A stretch of 13,259 bases of DNA from Clostridiales bacterium. Lineage in GTDB: Bacteria; Bacillota; Clostridia; Lachnospirales; Anaerotignaceae. The stretch is taken from assembly GCA_021202325.1 (NCBI GenBank), contig JAJQDF010000124.1:1-13259 (forward strand), given 5' to 3'. The first letter of the stretch is position 1. The number at the start of each line of letters is the position of its first letter. A model generated the notes under the pieces. It had not been told where the DNA came from and ran no database searches. It worked only from the letters and a program-made list of their open reading frames with translations. Positions 1 through 7,369 of this stretch are shown here, in pieces. The position numbers and the translations under genes are program-made.

Positions 1-30
1 GATATGTACCGTCCTGAATTTTTCTAAATA

Positions 31-510
31 TTAAAACTGGTGTTTCATTGCTTCCAGTCCGACAAATGCCGATGTAGATGTAACAATGGTTTTTCCTGTG
101 TTTTTGGAAACTCCGGTGGCTGTCATGCTTATTATTCTTTTGCCCCAGGATTCAACCTTTGCGGTTATAAGAAGTGTGTCCCCGAAAAATATCGGATTTA
201 TAAAGTTTGTTGTCATTGAAACTGTCGGGGATATATAGCCTTCATCGTTAAGGGCAAAAACCAGCAGTCCGTAAGCCATATCAAGGGCAGTGCAGGTGAG
301 TCCTCCCATCATTGCTCCGGCAGGATTAAGGTGCCTTTTTAGTACGGGAAATGCTATAGTAAGATTTTTTTCTTCCATTGAAAAGTCATAAAATTCACTT
401 TCCATCTGCAATGTCATTGGAGAATCGTCGGAACGGTTCCTTTCGCTTTCTCTGAGCTCGGCAAACCTTTTGTTTAATCGTTCCATTGTTTTTTCATGTG
501 TAACATCCAT
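31..510 (-). CDS. PaaI-type hotdog-fold thioesterase
   Basis: The 159-residue product looks like a PaaI-family acyl-CoA thioesterase, which hydrolyses the thioester of acyl- or aryl-CoA in the cytoplasm as a hotdog-fold oligomer. Visible support is the HLNPAGAMMGG stretch (about residues 60-70), matching the family's H-x-N-P...GG turn, then the ALDMAYG helix (75-81, with Asp77) and the paired strands TVSMTTNFINPIFFGDTL and ITAKVESWGKRIISMTATG. The first 35 residues are polar and probably helical. The ATG at 510 is preceded by GGAGG with 6 nt spacing, so the start is firm. It is the last of four leftward genes, 39 nt after the GNAT gene, and may be co-transcribed with it. Substrate cannot be told from sequence. 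Confidence 0.85.
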   Translation of the reverse strand: MDVTHEKTMERLNKRFAELRESERNRSDDSPMTLQMESEFYDFSMEEKNLTIAFPVLKRHLNPAGAMMGGLTCTALDMAYGLLVFALNDEGYISPTVSMTTNFINPIFFGDTLLITAKVESWGKRIISMTATGVSKNTGKTIVTSTSAFVGLEAMKHQF

Positions 511-549
511 TTTGTGCCTCCTGTAAAGTCTTATATTTCAAATGTAAAT

Positions 550-990
550 TTATGTATCTATTCTTTCAATCTCGGACAGTGCCTTATTTCTGTATACCAG
601 ATCTTCACGAACAGTGAAGCCCTGTTTTTTCCAAAAGGCGTTTCCAGCTTCGTTCCTGTCAAAAACAACTAGAGCGACTTTGGCAATCCCTAAATTATTT
701 AATGCACGTATTGCCGTATTTACCAATTGTGCCGCTATGCCCTTGTTTCTGTGGAGAGGGGAAACTGCCGTGTGATATATGTATCCACGCCTTCCGTCGT
801 TTCCGGCCATTATTACGCCGACGATTTTTCCATCAATCAGGGCAACAAAGCATGTTTCGGGATTTCTCTTTAAAAATTTGTCAATTCCTTCTTCGGAATC
901 ATCGATGTTGTTAAGCCCCATTCCTTTGCAGGACATCCAGAGCTTATATACTTCCGAATAATCCTCAATTGTCATATTACGAATTTCCAT
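550..990 (-). CDS. GNAT family N-acetyltransferase
   Basis: A 146-residue single-domain GNAT protein, expected to move an acetyl group from acetyl-CoA to an amine. The N-terminal MEIRNMTIEDYSEVYKLW is the usual GNAT beta1-alpha1 opening. GKIVGVIMAG (54-63) is the central strand, and YIYHTAVSPLHRNKGIAAQLV (70-90) carries the acetyl-CoA pyrophosphate loop R81-N-K-G-I-A. NEAGNAFWKKQGF (113-125) is the typical C-terminal helix-strand. The start ATG at 990 has GGAGGG about 6 nt upstream. It lies 30 nt after the MBL-fold gene, suggesting one transcript. The overall shape resembles small YpeA/RimI-like acetyltransferases, but the target (protein, amino acid, polyamine or drug) is not identifiable. 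Confidence 0.88.
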   Translation of the reverse strand: MEIRNMTIEDYSEVYKLWMSCKGMGLNNIDDSEEGIDKFLKRNPETCFVALIDGKIVGVIMAGNDGRRGYIYHTAVSPLHRNKGIAAQLVNTAIRALNNLGIAKVALVVFDRNEAGNAFWKKQGFTVREDLVYRNKALSEIERIDT

Positions 991-1020
991 AATTATCCCT
1001 CCGACTTAAAATTGATGTTT

Positions 1021-1710
1021 TTAATCACAAAGAAATACCGCCGCTTTCATATCATATTTTTTGACCTTCATACCGAATCTTTCTTCGTTGGTGAAGGAAG
1101 CTTTTCCGGATAGAATACTGTCTGTACATGCCATAAGCTTCGGAATTATATCGGTATCCAGCGGAATATCTCCGTGGGAGGGATATATCTTATCGTATTC
1201 ACTGTGGCAAGTCCATACTTTATCCAAGCTTTGACGATAGCCTATAATGTTCCGCATGGGACCGAATAGAAAAATCTCGCCGTTCTGTATGGAGTCCGCG
1301 CTGAAAAGGGCACGGTTATTTATATCCAGTATTGCTATACTGCCGGGCGTATGGCCGGGCTGTGTGATTATGCGGAGCGGTCTGCCGCCCAAATCAATTA
1401 TATCACCGTCCCATATGGGAGTGGGTGCCGGATGCTTCGCTCCACGGCCAAAATAATTGACATATTCTGCCGGGTGCATAAGTACCGTATCAAAGGCATC
1501 ATTGCCGGCAATATGGTCTATATCGGCATGGGTGTTGATTAACTGTAAAGGCAGGTCTGTGAGGGATTCCGCAATCTCACGGGCGTTTTTTGCAGTCATT
1601 CCGCTGTCTATCAATAATGCTTTTTTAGTGCCGGTCAGAAGAAAGAATCTTACACCGCCGTCCTCAATTGTCCATGTTTGGCTGTATAATTTGTTTATCT
1701 CGCAGTTCAT
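1021..1710 (-). CDS. MBL-fold metallo-hydrolase
   Basis: A 229-residue metallo-beta-lactamase-fold hydrolase, probably cytoplasmic as no signal peptide is visible. The metal-site motifs appear in order: THADIDH (His61, Asp63, Asp65, His66), QPGHTPGS (His120), SADS (Asp139) and YPSHGD (His179). The first motif is H-x-D-x-D-H rather than the canonical H-x-H-x-D-H, so the second His is Asp; such variants occur in several MBL subfamilies. I chose the ATG at 1710 over an in-frame ATG at 1746 because GGAGG (1717-1721, minus strand) lies about 6 nt before it and conserved sequence (MNCEINKLYSQTW) begins there. Glyoxalase II-like, lactonase-like or phosphodiesterase activity are all possible; the substrate is unknown. 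The GNAT gene follows after 30 nt. Confidence 0.85.
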   Translation of the reverse strand: MNCEINKLYSQTWTIEDGGVRFFLLTGTKKALLIDSGMTAKNAREIAESLTDLPLQLINTHADIDHIAGNDAFDTVLMHPAEYVNYFGRGAKHPAPTPIWDGDIIDLGGRPLRIITQPGHTPGSIAILDINNRALFSADSIQNGEIFLFGPMRNIIGYRQSLDKVWTCHSEYDKIYPSHGDIPLDTDIIPKLMACTDSILSGKASFTNEERFGMKVKKYDMKAAVFLCD

Positions 1711-1749
1711 TGGTTGCCTCCTTTTATAGCAGACGTTAACGTGCATTTA

Positions 1750-1778
1750 ATTATTAAGAACGTTGCTTCACTTTACAA
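1750..1778 (-). promoter_or_regulatory. weak candidate promoter for the MBL-GNAT-thioesterase genes
   Basis: On the minus strand TTGTAA (1778-1773) and AATAAT (1755-1750) are separated by 17 nt, about 40 nt upstream of the MBL-fold start. The match is partial (the first base of the -10 is wrong), so this is tentative. A perfect 10-base palindrome ACGTTAACGT (1733-1742) sits between it and the ribosome site and could be an operator. Confidence 0.3.
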
Positions 1779-1789
1779 ACAATAAGAAG

Positions 1790-2152
1790 TTAACGAGTAA
1801 GCATATCAACAGCATCATCTTCTGTTGCGGTGAAGAATACATCTTTTCCGTTATTGCTTTCGTAAATAAAATCCTTCAGAGGTTTACTTGTGTAGTGTGT
1901 GTAGTCGCCAAAAATTGCTATGCGACCGCCGTAATTGATGTACTTTTGTAAAATTTCACCCGCAAGCCCGGTGCTAAGAATGAAAAAGTCCTCAGTAATT
2001 AAACTTTTTCTAATCACAATATTCTTTGTCCCTAATTCATATTTTGCTGTCATCAAAATATCCAACGCTGATTGAGCATCAACAATCACTACATCATTGC
2101 TTTGGACCACAGCACAAATAACGTTGTTTTTTTCAACCTGTTTTATTTTCAT
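1790..2152 (-). CDS. DUF4180 family protein
   Basis: A 120-residue small cytoplasmic protein that I recognise as DUF4180. The family signatures are the alternating strand opening MKIKQVEKNNVICAVVQSND, the helix AQSALDILMTAKYELGTKNIVI (26-47), the segment LITEDFFILSTGLAGEILQKYINYGGRIAIFGDY (51-84) and the end SKPLKDFIYESNNGKDVFF (89-107). Family members have no established biochemical function; they are often annotated as a possible alpha/beta nucleotide- or regulator-like fold. The ATG at 2152 follows AAGGAA. It is the first gene of the leftward group, has a good promoter (2204-2232) and is separated by 79 nt from the MBL gene, so it may be a separate transcript. Confidence 0.85.
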   Translation of the reverse strand: MKIKQVEKNNVICAVVQSNDVVIVDAQSALDILMTAKYELGTKNIVIRKSLITEDFFILSTGLAGEILQKYINYGGRIAIFGDYTHYTSKPLKDFIYESNNGKDVFFTATEDDAVDMLTR

Positions 2153-2203
2153 ATGTATTTCCTTTCTAACTTTTATTTTGATTTTTATCTTGTTTTACAT
2201 TCT

Positions 2204-2232
2204 ATTATACTTTAAGAGATGAAAAAGAGCAA
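2204..2232 (-). promoter_or_regulatory. sigma-A-type promoter of the DUF4180 gene
   Basis: On the minus strand TTGCTC (2232-2227) and a perfect TATAAT (2209-2204) are 17 nt apart. A start near 2197 would give a leader of about 45 nt that includes the AAGGAA ribosome site. Confidence 0.7.
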
Positions 2233-2311
2233 CGAGTATTGAGACCGTTTTTTAACGGAAAGCAGTATAGATTTCCTATTTGAAGGAATAATATCATTGA
2301 GGTGAATTTAT

Positions 2312-3556
2312 ATGCTTACTAAGGAATATGACAGAATCGACGAAGCTGTCGAGATTTCGGAGACAGTCAGACTCCACTATTTTAATGAAGATAAATTTAA
2401 TACAAATGTTATTTCAGTGGTGTGGACGATTCCAGCTGAAAGGGATACAGCTACAAAAATGGCTTTGCTATCGGAGGCATTGAGGCTTGGCCCCGGCGGA
2501 AACCGAACAGCCCTTGAGGAAAGACTGGCCGATATGTATGGAGCTGTGTTTGAAAGTGTTATTGTGCAAAAGGGCGGAAGACAGCTCCTTGCGCTCAATA
2601 TGGAGTGCGTCAGCGATGAGGCCGCCGGAGAAAAGGTTATGAAAAATGCGGCTGCTTTAATGAAGGAAATTATCGAAACAAAAATTACAGAAACCGCCCT
2701 TAAGCAGGCTAAAAACAGACTGAGAACGGATTTGACTTTAAAAAGGGATTCTCCGGCGGCATATGCCGTAGAAAGTCTGATAGATATTGTATATCCGGAC
2801 GATGGCTTTTCTGTCCACTGTGACGGATATATTGAGGATATAGACTCGGTAAGTACGAGAGATTTGAACGAGCTTTTTAATGCACTGAAAGAATATTCCC
2901 ACACGGATATTTTCATAAGCGGAAATATGGATGAGAAAGCAGCGTTTGAAATAGCTTCAGGATTTGTCGGCAGGAGGGGAGACATAGAGAAGCTTCCAAT
3001 CGATGAAGTCACAGAGGCTGGAGGCTGTGCCCTGAAGGGTGAAACGAGAAGCATAGGCCAAAGCAGAATAGCAATAGCCTATACAACCGAGCTGAATGCA
3101 TGGGGAAAGGATTGGTGTATTGCCCTTGTTCTTAGAGAATTGCTCTGCGGAGCCGGTTCATCCCTGCTGTATGACAAGGTCAGACAAGATGAGGGGCTTT
3201 GCTACTATATCGGCGGCAGACTTATGCGCTTTAGAATGGTATATGTCATAGATGCAGGGGTTGAGGCCGGAAGCGAGGAAAAGACAATAAAGCTCATAGA
3301 TGATGCAGTAAAGAGCTTTACCGTAGAAGAAGATAGGCTGGAGGCGGCTAAAAGGGCAGTGCTTCGGGAGCTTAAGTCCAAAGAGGACAGAAGATTAGGC
3401 ATAATCAACGAAAGAATGAATGAAATGCTTCTTGGAATAACAATAGACCATGATGCAAAGAAGAATATAAAATCCATAAAGGCCGAAGATGTGGCTGAGG
3501 CGGCCAAAAATCTTTGCAGAAAGGGTGTATTCACTCTTTCGGCGGCAGAGAAATAG
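2312..3556 (+). CDS. ymfF: M16 family non-catalytic subunit, YmfF-like (EF-P 5-aminopentanol modification-associated)
   Basis: A 414-residue M16 (pitrilysin-like) protein. It has the two-lobe M16 layout, but where active enzymes carry HxxEH this one has ALLSEALRLGPGGNR (about residues 51-65), so it has no inverzincin zinc site and should be inactive alone. The C-terminal half keeps the typical SRIAIAYTTELNAWGKDW strand and the LLCGAGSSLLYDKVRQDEGLCYYIGGRL block (substrate-binding Arg/Tyr region). The partner with an intact zinc site is the next gene, 12 nt downstream, as in the B. subtilis ymfF-ymfH pair (YfmF/YfmH in some databases), which is linked by database naming to EF-P 5-aminopentanol modification. 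The ATG has GAGGTG 7 nt upstream. No convincing -35/-10 pair was found in front. Confidence 0.85.
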   Translation: MLTKEYDRIDEAVEISETVRLHYFNEDKFNTNVISVVWTIPAERDTATKMALLSEALRLGPGGNRTALEERLADMYGAVFESVIVQKGGRQLLALNMECVSDEAAGEKVMKNAAALMKEIIETKITETALKQAKNRLRTDLTLKRDSPAAYAVESLIDIVYPDDGFSVHCDGYIEDIDSVSTRDLNELFNALKEYSHTDIFISGNMDEKAAFEIASGFVGRRGDIEKLPIDEVTEAGGCALKGETRSIGQSRIAIAYTTELNAWGKDWCIALVLRELLCGAGSSLLYDKVRQDEGLCYYIGGRLMRFRMVYVIDAGVEAGSEEKTIKLIDDAVKSFTVEEDRLEAAKRAVLRELKSKEDRRLGIINERMNEMLLGITIDHDAKKNIKSIKAEDVAEAAKNLCRKGVFTLSAAEK

Positions 3557-3568
3557 GGAGGGAGTGTT

Positions 3569-4810
3569 ATGGAAGTAAGGATTAACTGTCCTTCGGGGTG
3601 TGAAACCATACACCATAGGCTTAAAAACGGAGCGCAGGTATATATTCTGCCGAAGGAAAGAAACATAAGTGTAGGGGCTGTGGTTATAGGCTTCGGAGCC
3701 GCCGATACCGAGTTTAAATATGACGGCAGATATTATCGTATACCATACGGAACGGCGCATTTTTTGGAGCACCAGATGTTCGAAATGCCGACGGGAAGTG
3801 CCGCAGCACAGTTTACAAGCCTTGGAGCCGAGTCCAACGCCTTCACGGACGCAGGGAAAAAGGTATATTATTTCAAAACGGCGGAAAACTTTACGGAATG
3901 CTTCAGGCTGCTGCTGGACATGGTAAAAACGCCGTATTTTGAAGGCGGAAGCGTTGAGAATGAACGCAATATTATAAAGAGTGAAATAGATATGTATGAC
4001 GACGATCCTAACTGGAAAGCTTTTTTCGGGGCGGCAAGACAGCTGTATCCGGAAAGCCCGATTTCATGCGAGATAGCCGGAAATGCCGAAAGTATAGCAA
4101 AAATCAGACCCGATGTGCTTTATACATGTCATGAGGCCTTCTATACTCCGGAAAATATGACAATAATATGCGGCGGAGATGTCAATGCCGATGATATAAT
4201 CAGCGAAGCCGAAAGAATACTTGGAAGAACCGATAAAAGGAAGGCAGAGGTTAAATGTCTTAAGACAGAGCCGGCAGGCGGAGAAGCCGAATACAATATG
4301 GATATAACATTGCCCAGGTTCTGCGCTGTATATCCCGTTGAACCCAAAGGCGGCAAAGCCGAAAGGATATTTCTTCTCAGATTATTGGCTGACTATGCCT
4401 TCGGTGAGGGCTCGGAGTTTTATAAAAAGCTGTCGGAAAGCGATATTATGAACGAGCCGCCGAAAGTGGAGGTATATGAGCATAAGGGCATAGGATATTT
4501 TGCTGTAAGCGGCACGGCCTGCGATACAAAAAAGGCACTTGATGCCGTTGAGAAAACAATGGGTTCAATTAGAAAAAATAGTATTGATGAAAGAGATTTT
4601 GAACGGGAGCTTAAAAAGCTTACCGGACGTTTTATCCGTTTTGTTGATGACTGCGAAGCGGCGGTTATGGCGCAGGCCGAGTTCAGGAACTGTTCGTTGG
4701 CACAGATAGCGGAAATGATGCGGAAGGTTACGCCAAGGCAGTTGGAAAGCGTACTTGATACCATCGGCGAAAAGTGCGGAGTCTGCGTTGTGAGATCAAA
4801 TAAAAATTAA
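3569..4810 (+). CDS. ymfH: M16 zinc peptidase, YmfH-like (EF-P 5-aminopentanol modification-associated)
   Basis: A 413-residue M16B peptidase subunit with an intact site: His64-F-L-E67-His68 plus the downstream ENERNIIKSEIDMYDDDP helix, where Glu139 is the likely third zinc ligand and Glu132 the accompanying acidic residue. AFTDAGKKVYYFKT (91-104) is the usual strand after the motif. Length matches the single-chain YmfH-type proteins. The ribosome site GGAGGGAG begins the base after the ymfF stop, indicating translation of both genes from one mRNA and a probable heterodimer (catalytic YmfH, non-catalytic YmfF). Its substrate is not known from sequence. The EF-P association is taken from family naming and not from anything visible here; no ymfI or efp gene lies in this window. 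Confidence 0.88.
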   Translation: MEVRINCPSGCETIHHRLKNGAQVYILPKERNISVGAVVIGFGAADTEFKYDGRYYRIPYGTAHFLEHQMFEMPTGSAAAQFTSLGAESNAFTDAGKKVYYFKTAENFTECFRLLLDMVKTPYFEGGSVENERNIIKSEIDMYDDDPNWKAFFGAARQLYPESPISCEIAGNAESIAKIRPDVLYTCHEAFYTPENMTIICGGDVNADDIISEAERILGRTDKRKAEVKCLKTEPAGGEAEYNMDITLPRFCAVYPVEPKGGKAERIFLLRLLADYAFGEGSEFYKKLSESDIMNEPPKVEVYEHKGIGYFAVSGTACDTKKALDAVEKTMGSIRKNSIDERDFERELKKLTGRFIRFVDDCEAAVMAQAEFRNCSLAQIAEMMRKVTPRQLESVLDTIGEKCGVCVVRSNKN

Positions 4811-4815
4811 ACGGC

Positions 4816-4844
4816 TTGATATAAAATTTCCTCTGTGATAGAAT
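4816..4844 (+). promoter_or_regulatory. sigma-A promoter with extended -10 for lgt
   Basis: TTGATA (4816-4821) and TAGAAT (4839-4844) are exactly 17 nt apart, and TGA directly before the -10 provides the TGn extended -10 element. A start near 4851 would leave a leader of about 25 nt carrying the double GGAGG ribosome site. lgt can therefore be transcribed apart from ymfF-ymfH. Confidence 0.65.
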
Positions 4845-4875
4845 GTTCCATAAGAATTTATGGAGGTGGAGGATA

Positions 4876-5760
4876 ATGCCGGAAATATGGTTTCCGAATT
4901 TAGGTATAGAAATTAATGAGCTGAGCAGGGTGGCCTTTTCCATATTCGGAATAGAGGTTTACTGGTACGGAGTATTTATAGGAATTGGTATAGTGCTTGG
5001 CACCTATATTGCCATGAGATATATGAAAAAAATAGGAGGAAATCCTGACGATGTGCTGGACTTTATGCTCTATGGAATAATAATTATCATCGTGGGTGCA
5101 AGGATCTATTATGTGGCGTTCAGCTGGGAGCAATACAAGGATAATCTAATTGATATATTCAACACCAGAAAGGGTGGACTGGCAATATACGGCGCCATAA
5201 TTGCGGCCTTAATATACGGCATTTTCTTTGTGAGAAAGAGAAAAATTAATTTCTGGTATTTGGCCGATGCACTGGTTCCTTCGGTGCCTCTGGGACAGGC
5301 CATAGGCCGCTGGGGAAACTTCTTTAACAGGGAGGCCTTCGGAGGCTATACTGACGGATTGTTTGCTATGAGATATCAGCTGTCGCAGGTGTCATCGGGA
5401 AATTTGACACAGGAAATTCTGAACAACACGGTTATTGTAAACGGTGTGGAGTATATACAGGTTCATCCGACATTCCTATACGAATCCATGTGGAACACTT
5501 GTGTATTTATAACCTTGCTTCTGCTTCGAAGAAGCGGTAAATTTAAGGGCAGAATGCTGGCCTGGTATGTAATACTCTACGGAATAGGCAGAACATGGAT
5601 AGAGTCCCTCAGAACCGACAGTCTTTATCTGTTCAACAGCGGCATAAGGGTATCGCAGGCGTTGAGTGCGGCACTGGTGGTATGCGGCATTATTATGCTC
5701 TTTGTCATAAAGGGAGACGGAACGGAAAATGACAAAAATTTGAAAAAAAGTGAAGAATAA
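4876..5760 (+). CDS. lgt: prolipoprotein diacylglyceryl transferase
   Basis: A 294-residue polytopic membrane enzyme that moves diacylglycerol from phosphatidylglycerol to the lipobox cysteine of prolipoproteins, the first step of lipoprotein maturation at the membrane. Visible signatures are the IEVYWYGVFIGIGIVLG first segments (26-42), GARIYYVAFSW (74-84), GGLAIYGAIIAALIYG (100-115), the Lgt signature GRWGNFFNREAFGG (144-157, with Arg145), HPTFLYESMWN (197-207) and the C-terminal GIGRTWIESLRTDSLYLF (237-253). The residue aligned with E. coli His103 appears to be Tyr105. The ATG at 4876 was preferred over an in-frame ATG at 4843 because GGAGG repeats (4862-4872) precede it and the family N-terminus starts there. 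The gene ends in a Lys/Glu-rich tail, followed by a strong terminator. Confidence 0.96.
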   Translation: MPEIWFPNLGIEINELSRVAFSIFGIEVYWYGVFIGIGIVLGTYIAMRYMKKIGGNPDDVLDFMLYGIIIIIVGARIYYVAFSWEQYKDNLIDIFNTRKGGLAIYGAIIAALIYGIFFVRKRKINFWYLADALVPSVPLGQAIGRWGNFFNREAFGGYTDGLFAMRYQLSQVSSGNLTQEILNNTVIVNGVEYIQVHPTFLYESMWNTCVFITLLLLRRSGKFKGRMLAWYVILYGIGRTWIESLRTDSLYLFNSGIRVSQALSAALVVCGIIMLFVIKGDGTENDKNLKKSEE

Positions 5761-5782
5761 ATTACCAAATTTAAATATGACT

Positions 5783-5813
5783 AAAAAACAGCTTTCACAA
5801 GCTGTTTTTTTTT
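5783..5813 (+). terminator. intrinsic terminator after lgt
   Basis: A perfect 12-bp stem (5783-5794 with 5799-5810) around a TCAC loop ends in a run of nine T (5805-5813), 22 nt after the lgt stop. The A-run on the left arm gives it some capacity on the minus strand as well. It insulates the mraZ promoter from lgt transcription. Confidence 0.93.
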
Positions 5814-5839
5814 ATTGAAAAAAATTGAGGCCATAACCA

Positions 5840-5868
5840 TTGCAATTTACCGAAAAGTTCTTTATAAT
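5840..5868 (+). promoter_or_regulatory. near-consensus sigma-A promoter of the mraZ (dcw) cluster
   Basis: TTGCAA (5840-5845) and a perfect TATAAT (5863-5868) are separated by 17 nt. The expected start point is near 5875, giving a leader of about 85 nt. The MraZ-type repeats begin directly at the -10 and run through the start site, so this is probably the MraZ-controlled promoter. Confidence 0.88.
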
Positions 5869-5913
5869 GGTGACAAGTGGTGTTAAGTGGTGAAAAGTAG
5901 AGGAAAAGTGGTT
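5868..5913 (+). promoter_or_regulatory. MraZ operator boxes (direct repeats about one helical turn apart)
   Basis: AAGTGGTG occurs at 5875-5882 and 5885-5892, with degenerate copies AAGTAGAG (5895-5902) and AAGTGGTT (5906-5913). TGGTG at 5868-5872 fits the same phase upstream. Successive boxes are 10, 10, 10 and 11 bases apart. MraZ is known to autoregulate by binding short GTGG-containing direct repeats ahead of its own gene in E. coli and in mollicutes. The position across the transcription start suggests repression by steric block. Which copies are bound is inference. Confidence 0.82.
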
Positions 5914-5960
5914 GGATTTAACACCAAGGTGTAGGAAAATGCGATTGGAGGTGAGATGAG

Positions 5961-6389
5961 ATGTTCATAGGCGAGTATTCACACAGCTTGGATGCAAAGG
6001 GCAGGCTTATTATTCCTGCAAAGTTCAGAGAAGGTCTTGGCGAACATTTCATCGTAACCAAAGGCATTGACCGATGCCTTTATATTTATCCCAGGTCAGA
6101 GTGGGAAGTGTTTGAGGCTAAGCTTCGTCAGCTTCCCCTTGCCAACGCCGATGCCCGCCGCTTCACAAGGTTTTTCCTTTCGGGAGCAGTGGAGTGCGAC
6201 GTGGATAACCAGGGAAGAATTATCATTCCTCAGAGCCTGAGAAATTATGCCGGACTTATAAAAGAAGTGGTTTCAGCCGGTGTTGGCTCAAGAATTGAGG
6301 TATGGAGCAAAGATAAATGGGATACTGAATGCGATCCTGACAGATTGGATGACAGCATTGTCGAATCAATGGGACTCTTTGGAATTTAA
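5961..6389 (+). CDS. mraZ: transcriptional regulator MraZ
   Basis: A 142-residue protein with two SpoVT/AbrB-type swapped-hairpin domains: [23 protein letters not shown] (1-23) and [20 protein letters not shown] (75-94), each holding the D-x-(K/Q)GR-(L/I)IIP core that makes MraZ a DNA-binding ring oligomer. It is the first gene of the dcw cluster and in studied bacteria represses that cluster through repeats in its own promoter, which are present here. Length matches the family (about 140-150). The ATG is preceded by GGAGGTGA (5947-5954) with 6 nt spacing. The rsmH start follows 23 nt after the stop. Confidence 0.97.
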   Translation: MFIGEYSHSLDAKGRLIIPAKFREGLGEHFIVTKGIDRCLYIYPRSEWEVFEAKLRQLPLANADARRFTRFFLSGAVECDVDNQGRIIIPQSLRNYAGLIKEVVSAGVGSRIEVWSKDKWDTECDPDRLDDSIVESMGLFGI

Positions 6390-6412
6390 ATCCTGCGAAG
6401 GAGTGGTTAACA

Positions 6413-7348
6413 GTGGAGTTTAATCATGTTTCAGTTCTCCTTCATGAGGCCATTGAAGGATTAAATATAAAGCCGGACGGAATATATGTTGACGGTACCC
6501 TCGGAGGCGGCGGGCATAGCCTGGAGATAGCCAAAAGACTTACATCCGGCGGACATCTCTACGGAATAGACCGTGATATGGATGCCATAGAGGCGGCAAG
6601 TGAAAGACTGAAAGACTACTCGGAGGTATTTACAGCAGTTCATGGAAATTTCCATGATGCCGATGCGATACTTAACGAGCTTGGAGTAGAAAAGATAGAC
6701 GGATTCCTTCTTGATTTGGGAGTTTCCTCCCACCAGCTGGATGAGGCGGACAGAGGATTTTCCTATATGCAGGATGCGCCTCTGGACATGAGAATGGACA
6801 GAGAGTCGCCCTATACGGCATGGAACGTAGTCAATGAGAAAACTGAAAAAGAACTTAACGACATAATTTTTAATTACGGCGAAGAAAAATGGGCGAAGCG
6901 CATAGCGCAGTTTATAGTGGCGGAAAGAGAAAAAAAGCCCATTGATACGACCTATGAATTGGTGGAGGTCATTAAAAAGGCCGTGCCTAAGGGAGCAAGA
7001 CGTGACGGCCCCCACCCGGCCAAAAGAACATTTCAGGCAATAAGAATAGAGGTAAACGGAGAACTCGCTATTTTGGATAAAGCGGTTGACGATATGACAG
7101 TTAGGTTAAATCAAGGCGGAAGGATGTGCATTATAACATTCCATTCTCTTGAGGACAGGATAATCAAAAATGCCATGAAAAGGCATGAAAATCCATGTAC
7201 GTGTCCTCCAGAATTTCCGGTATGTGTCTGTGGAAAAGTCCCCGACGGCAAAGTGGTGACAAGAAAGCCCATAGCACCGTCAGATGATGAACTGGAAATG
7301 AATCCTAGAGCAAGAAGCGCAAAACTGAGAATTATGGAAAAAATCTAA
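6413..7348 (+). CDS. rsmH: 16S rRNA (cytosine(1402)-N(4))-methyltransferase RsmH
   Basis: A 311-residue SAM-dependent methyltransferase that methylates N4 of C1402 in the ribosomal P site of 16S rRNA. Family motifs seen are [10 protein letters not shown] (5-14), the SAM loop [11 protein letters not shown] (26-36), LYGIDRD (49-55), [13 protein letters not shown] (98-110), [15 protein letters not shown] (115-129), [18 protein letters not shown] (201-218) and [11 protein letters not shown] (242-252). A C-x-C-x6-C-x-C cluster (262-273) near the end is typical of Firmicute members. The start is a GTG at 6413 with AAGGAG 9 nt upstream; the protein begins [10 protein letters not shown] as expected. 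It is translated from the mraZ transcript. Confidence 0.97.
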   Translation: MEFNHVSVLLHEAIEGLNIKPDGIYVDGTLGGGGHSLEIAKRLTSGGHLYGIDRDMDAIEAASERLKDYSEVFTAVHGNFHDADAILNELGVEKIDGFLLDLGVSSHQLDEADRGFSYMQDAPLDMRMDRESPYTAWNVVNEKTEKELNDIIFNYGEEKWAKRIAQFIVAEREKKPIDTTYELVEVIKKAVPKGARRDGPHPAKRTFQAIRIEVNGELAILDKAVDDMTVRLNQGGRMCIITFHSLEDRIIKNAMKRHENPCTCPPEFPVCVCGKVPDGKVVTRKPIAPSDDELEMNPRARSAKLRIMEKI

Positions 7349-7369
7349 AACGTCAGGGGAGAAAGTAGC

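Noticed and set aside
2377..3054. 225-codon open frame on the minus strand within ymfF
   Set aside because: It lies wholly antisense to a well-supported M16 gene, is rich in Ser/Leu/Phe as expected from the complement of Glu/Lys-rich coding DNA, and has no ribosome site or family match.
4843..4875. Longer lgt start at the ATG at 4843
   Set aside because: That ATG overlaps the predicted -10 box, has no ribosome site, and the added residues do not resemble the Lgt N-terminus.
5868..5913. Repeats at the mraZ promoter considered as a CRISPR or tandem repeat array
   Set aside because: The units are about 10 bases with no unique spacers of CRISPR length, and the position and sequence fit MraZ operators.
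6461..7015. 184-codon open frame on the minus strand within rsmH
   Set aside because: Antisense shadow of a strongly conserved gene; no ribosome site and no recognisable domain.
7196..7235. Cysteine cluster CxC-x6-CxC in RsmH, considered as an unusual metal site
   Set aside because: This Cys pattern is common in Firmicute RsmH proteins, so it is expected and not a novelty.
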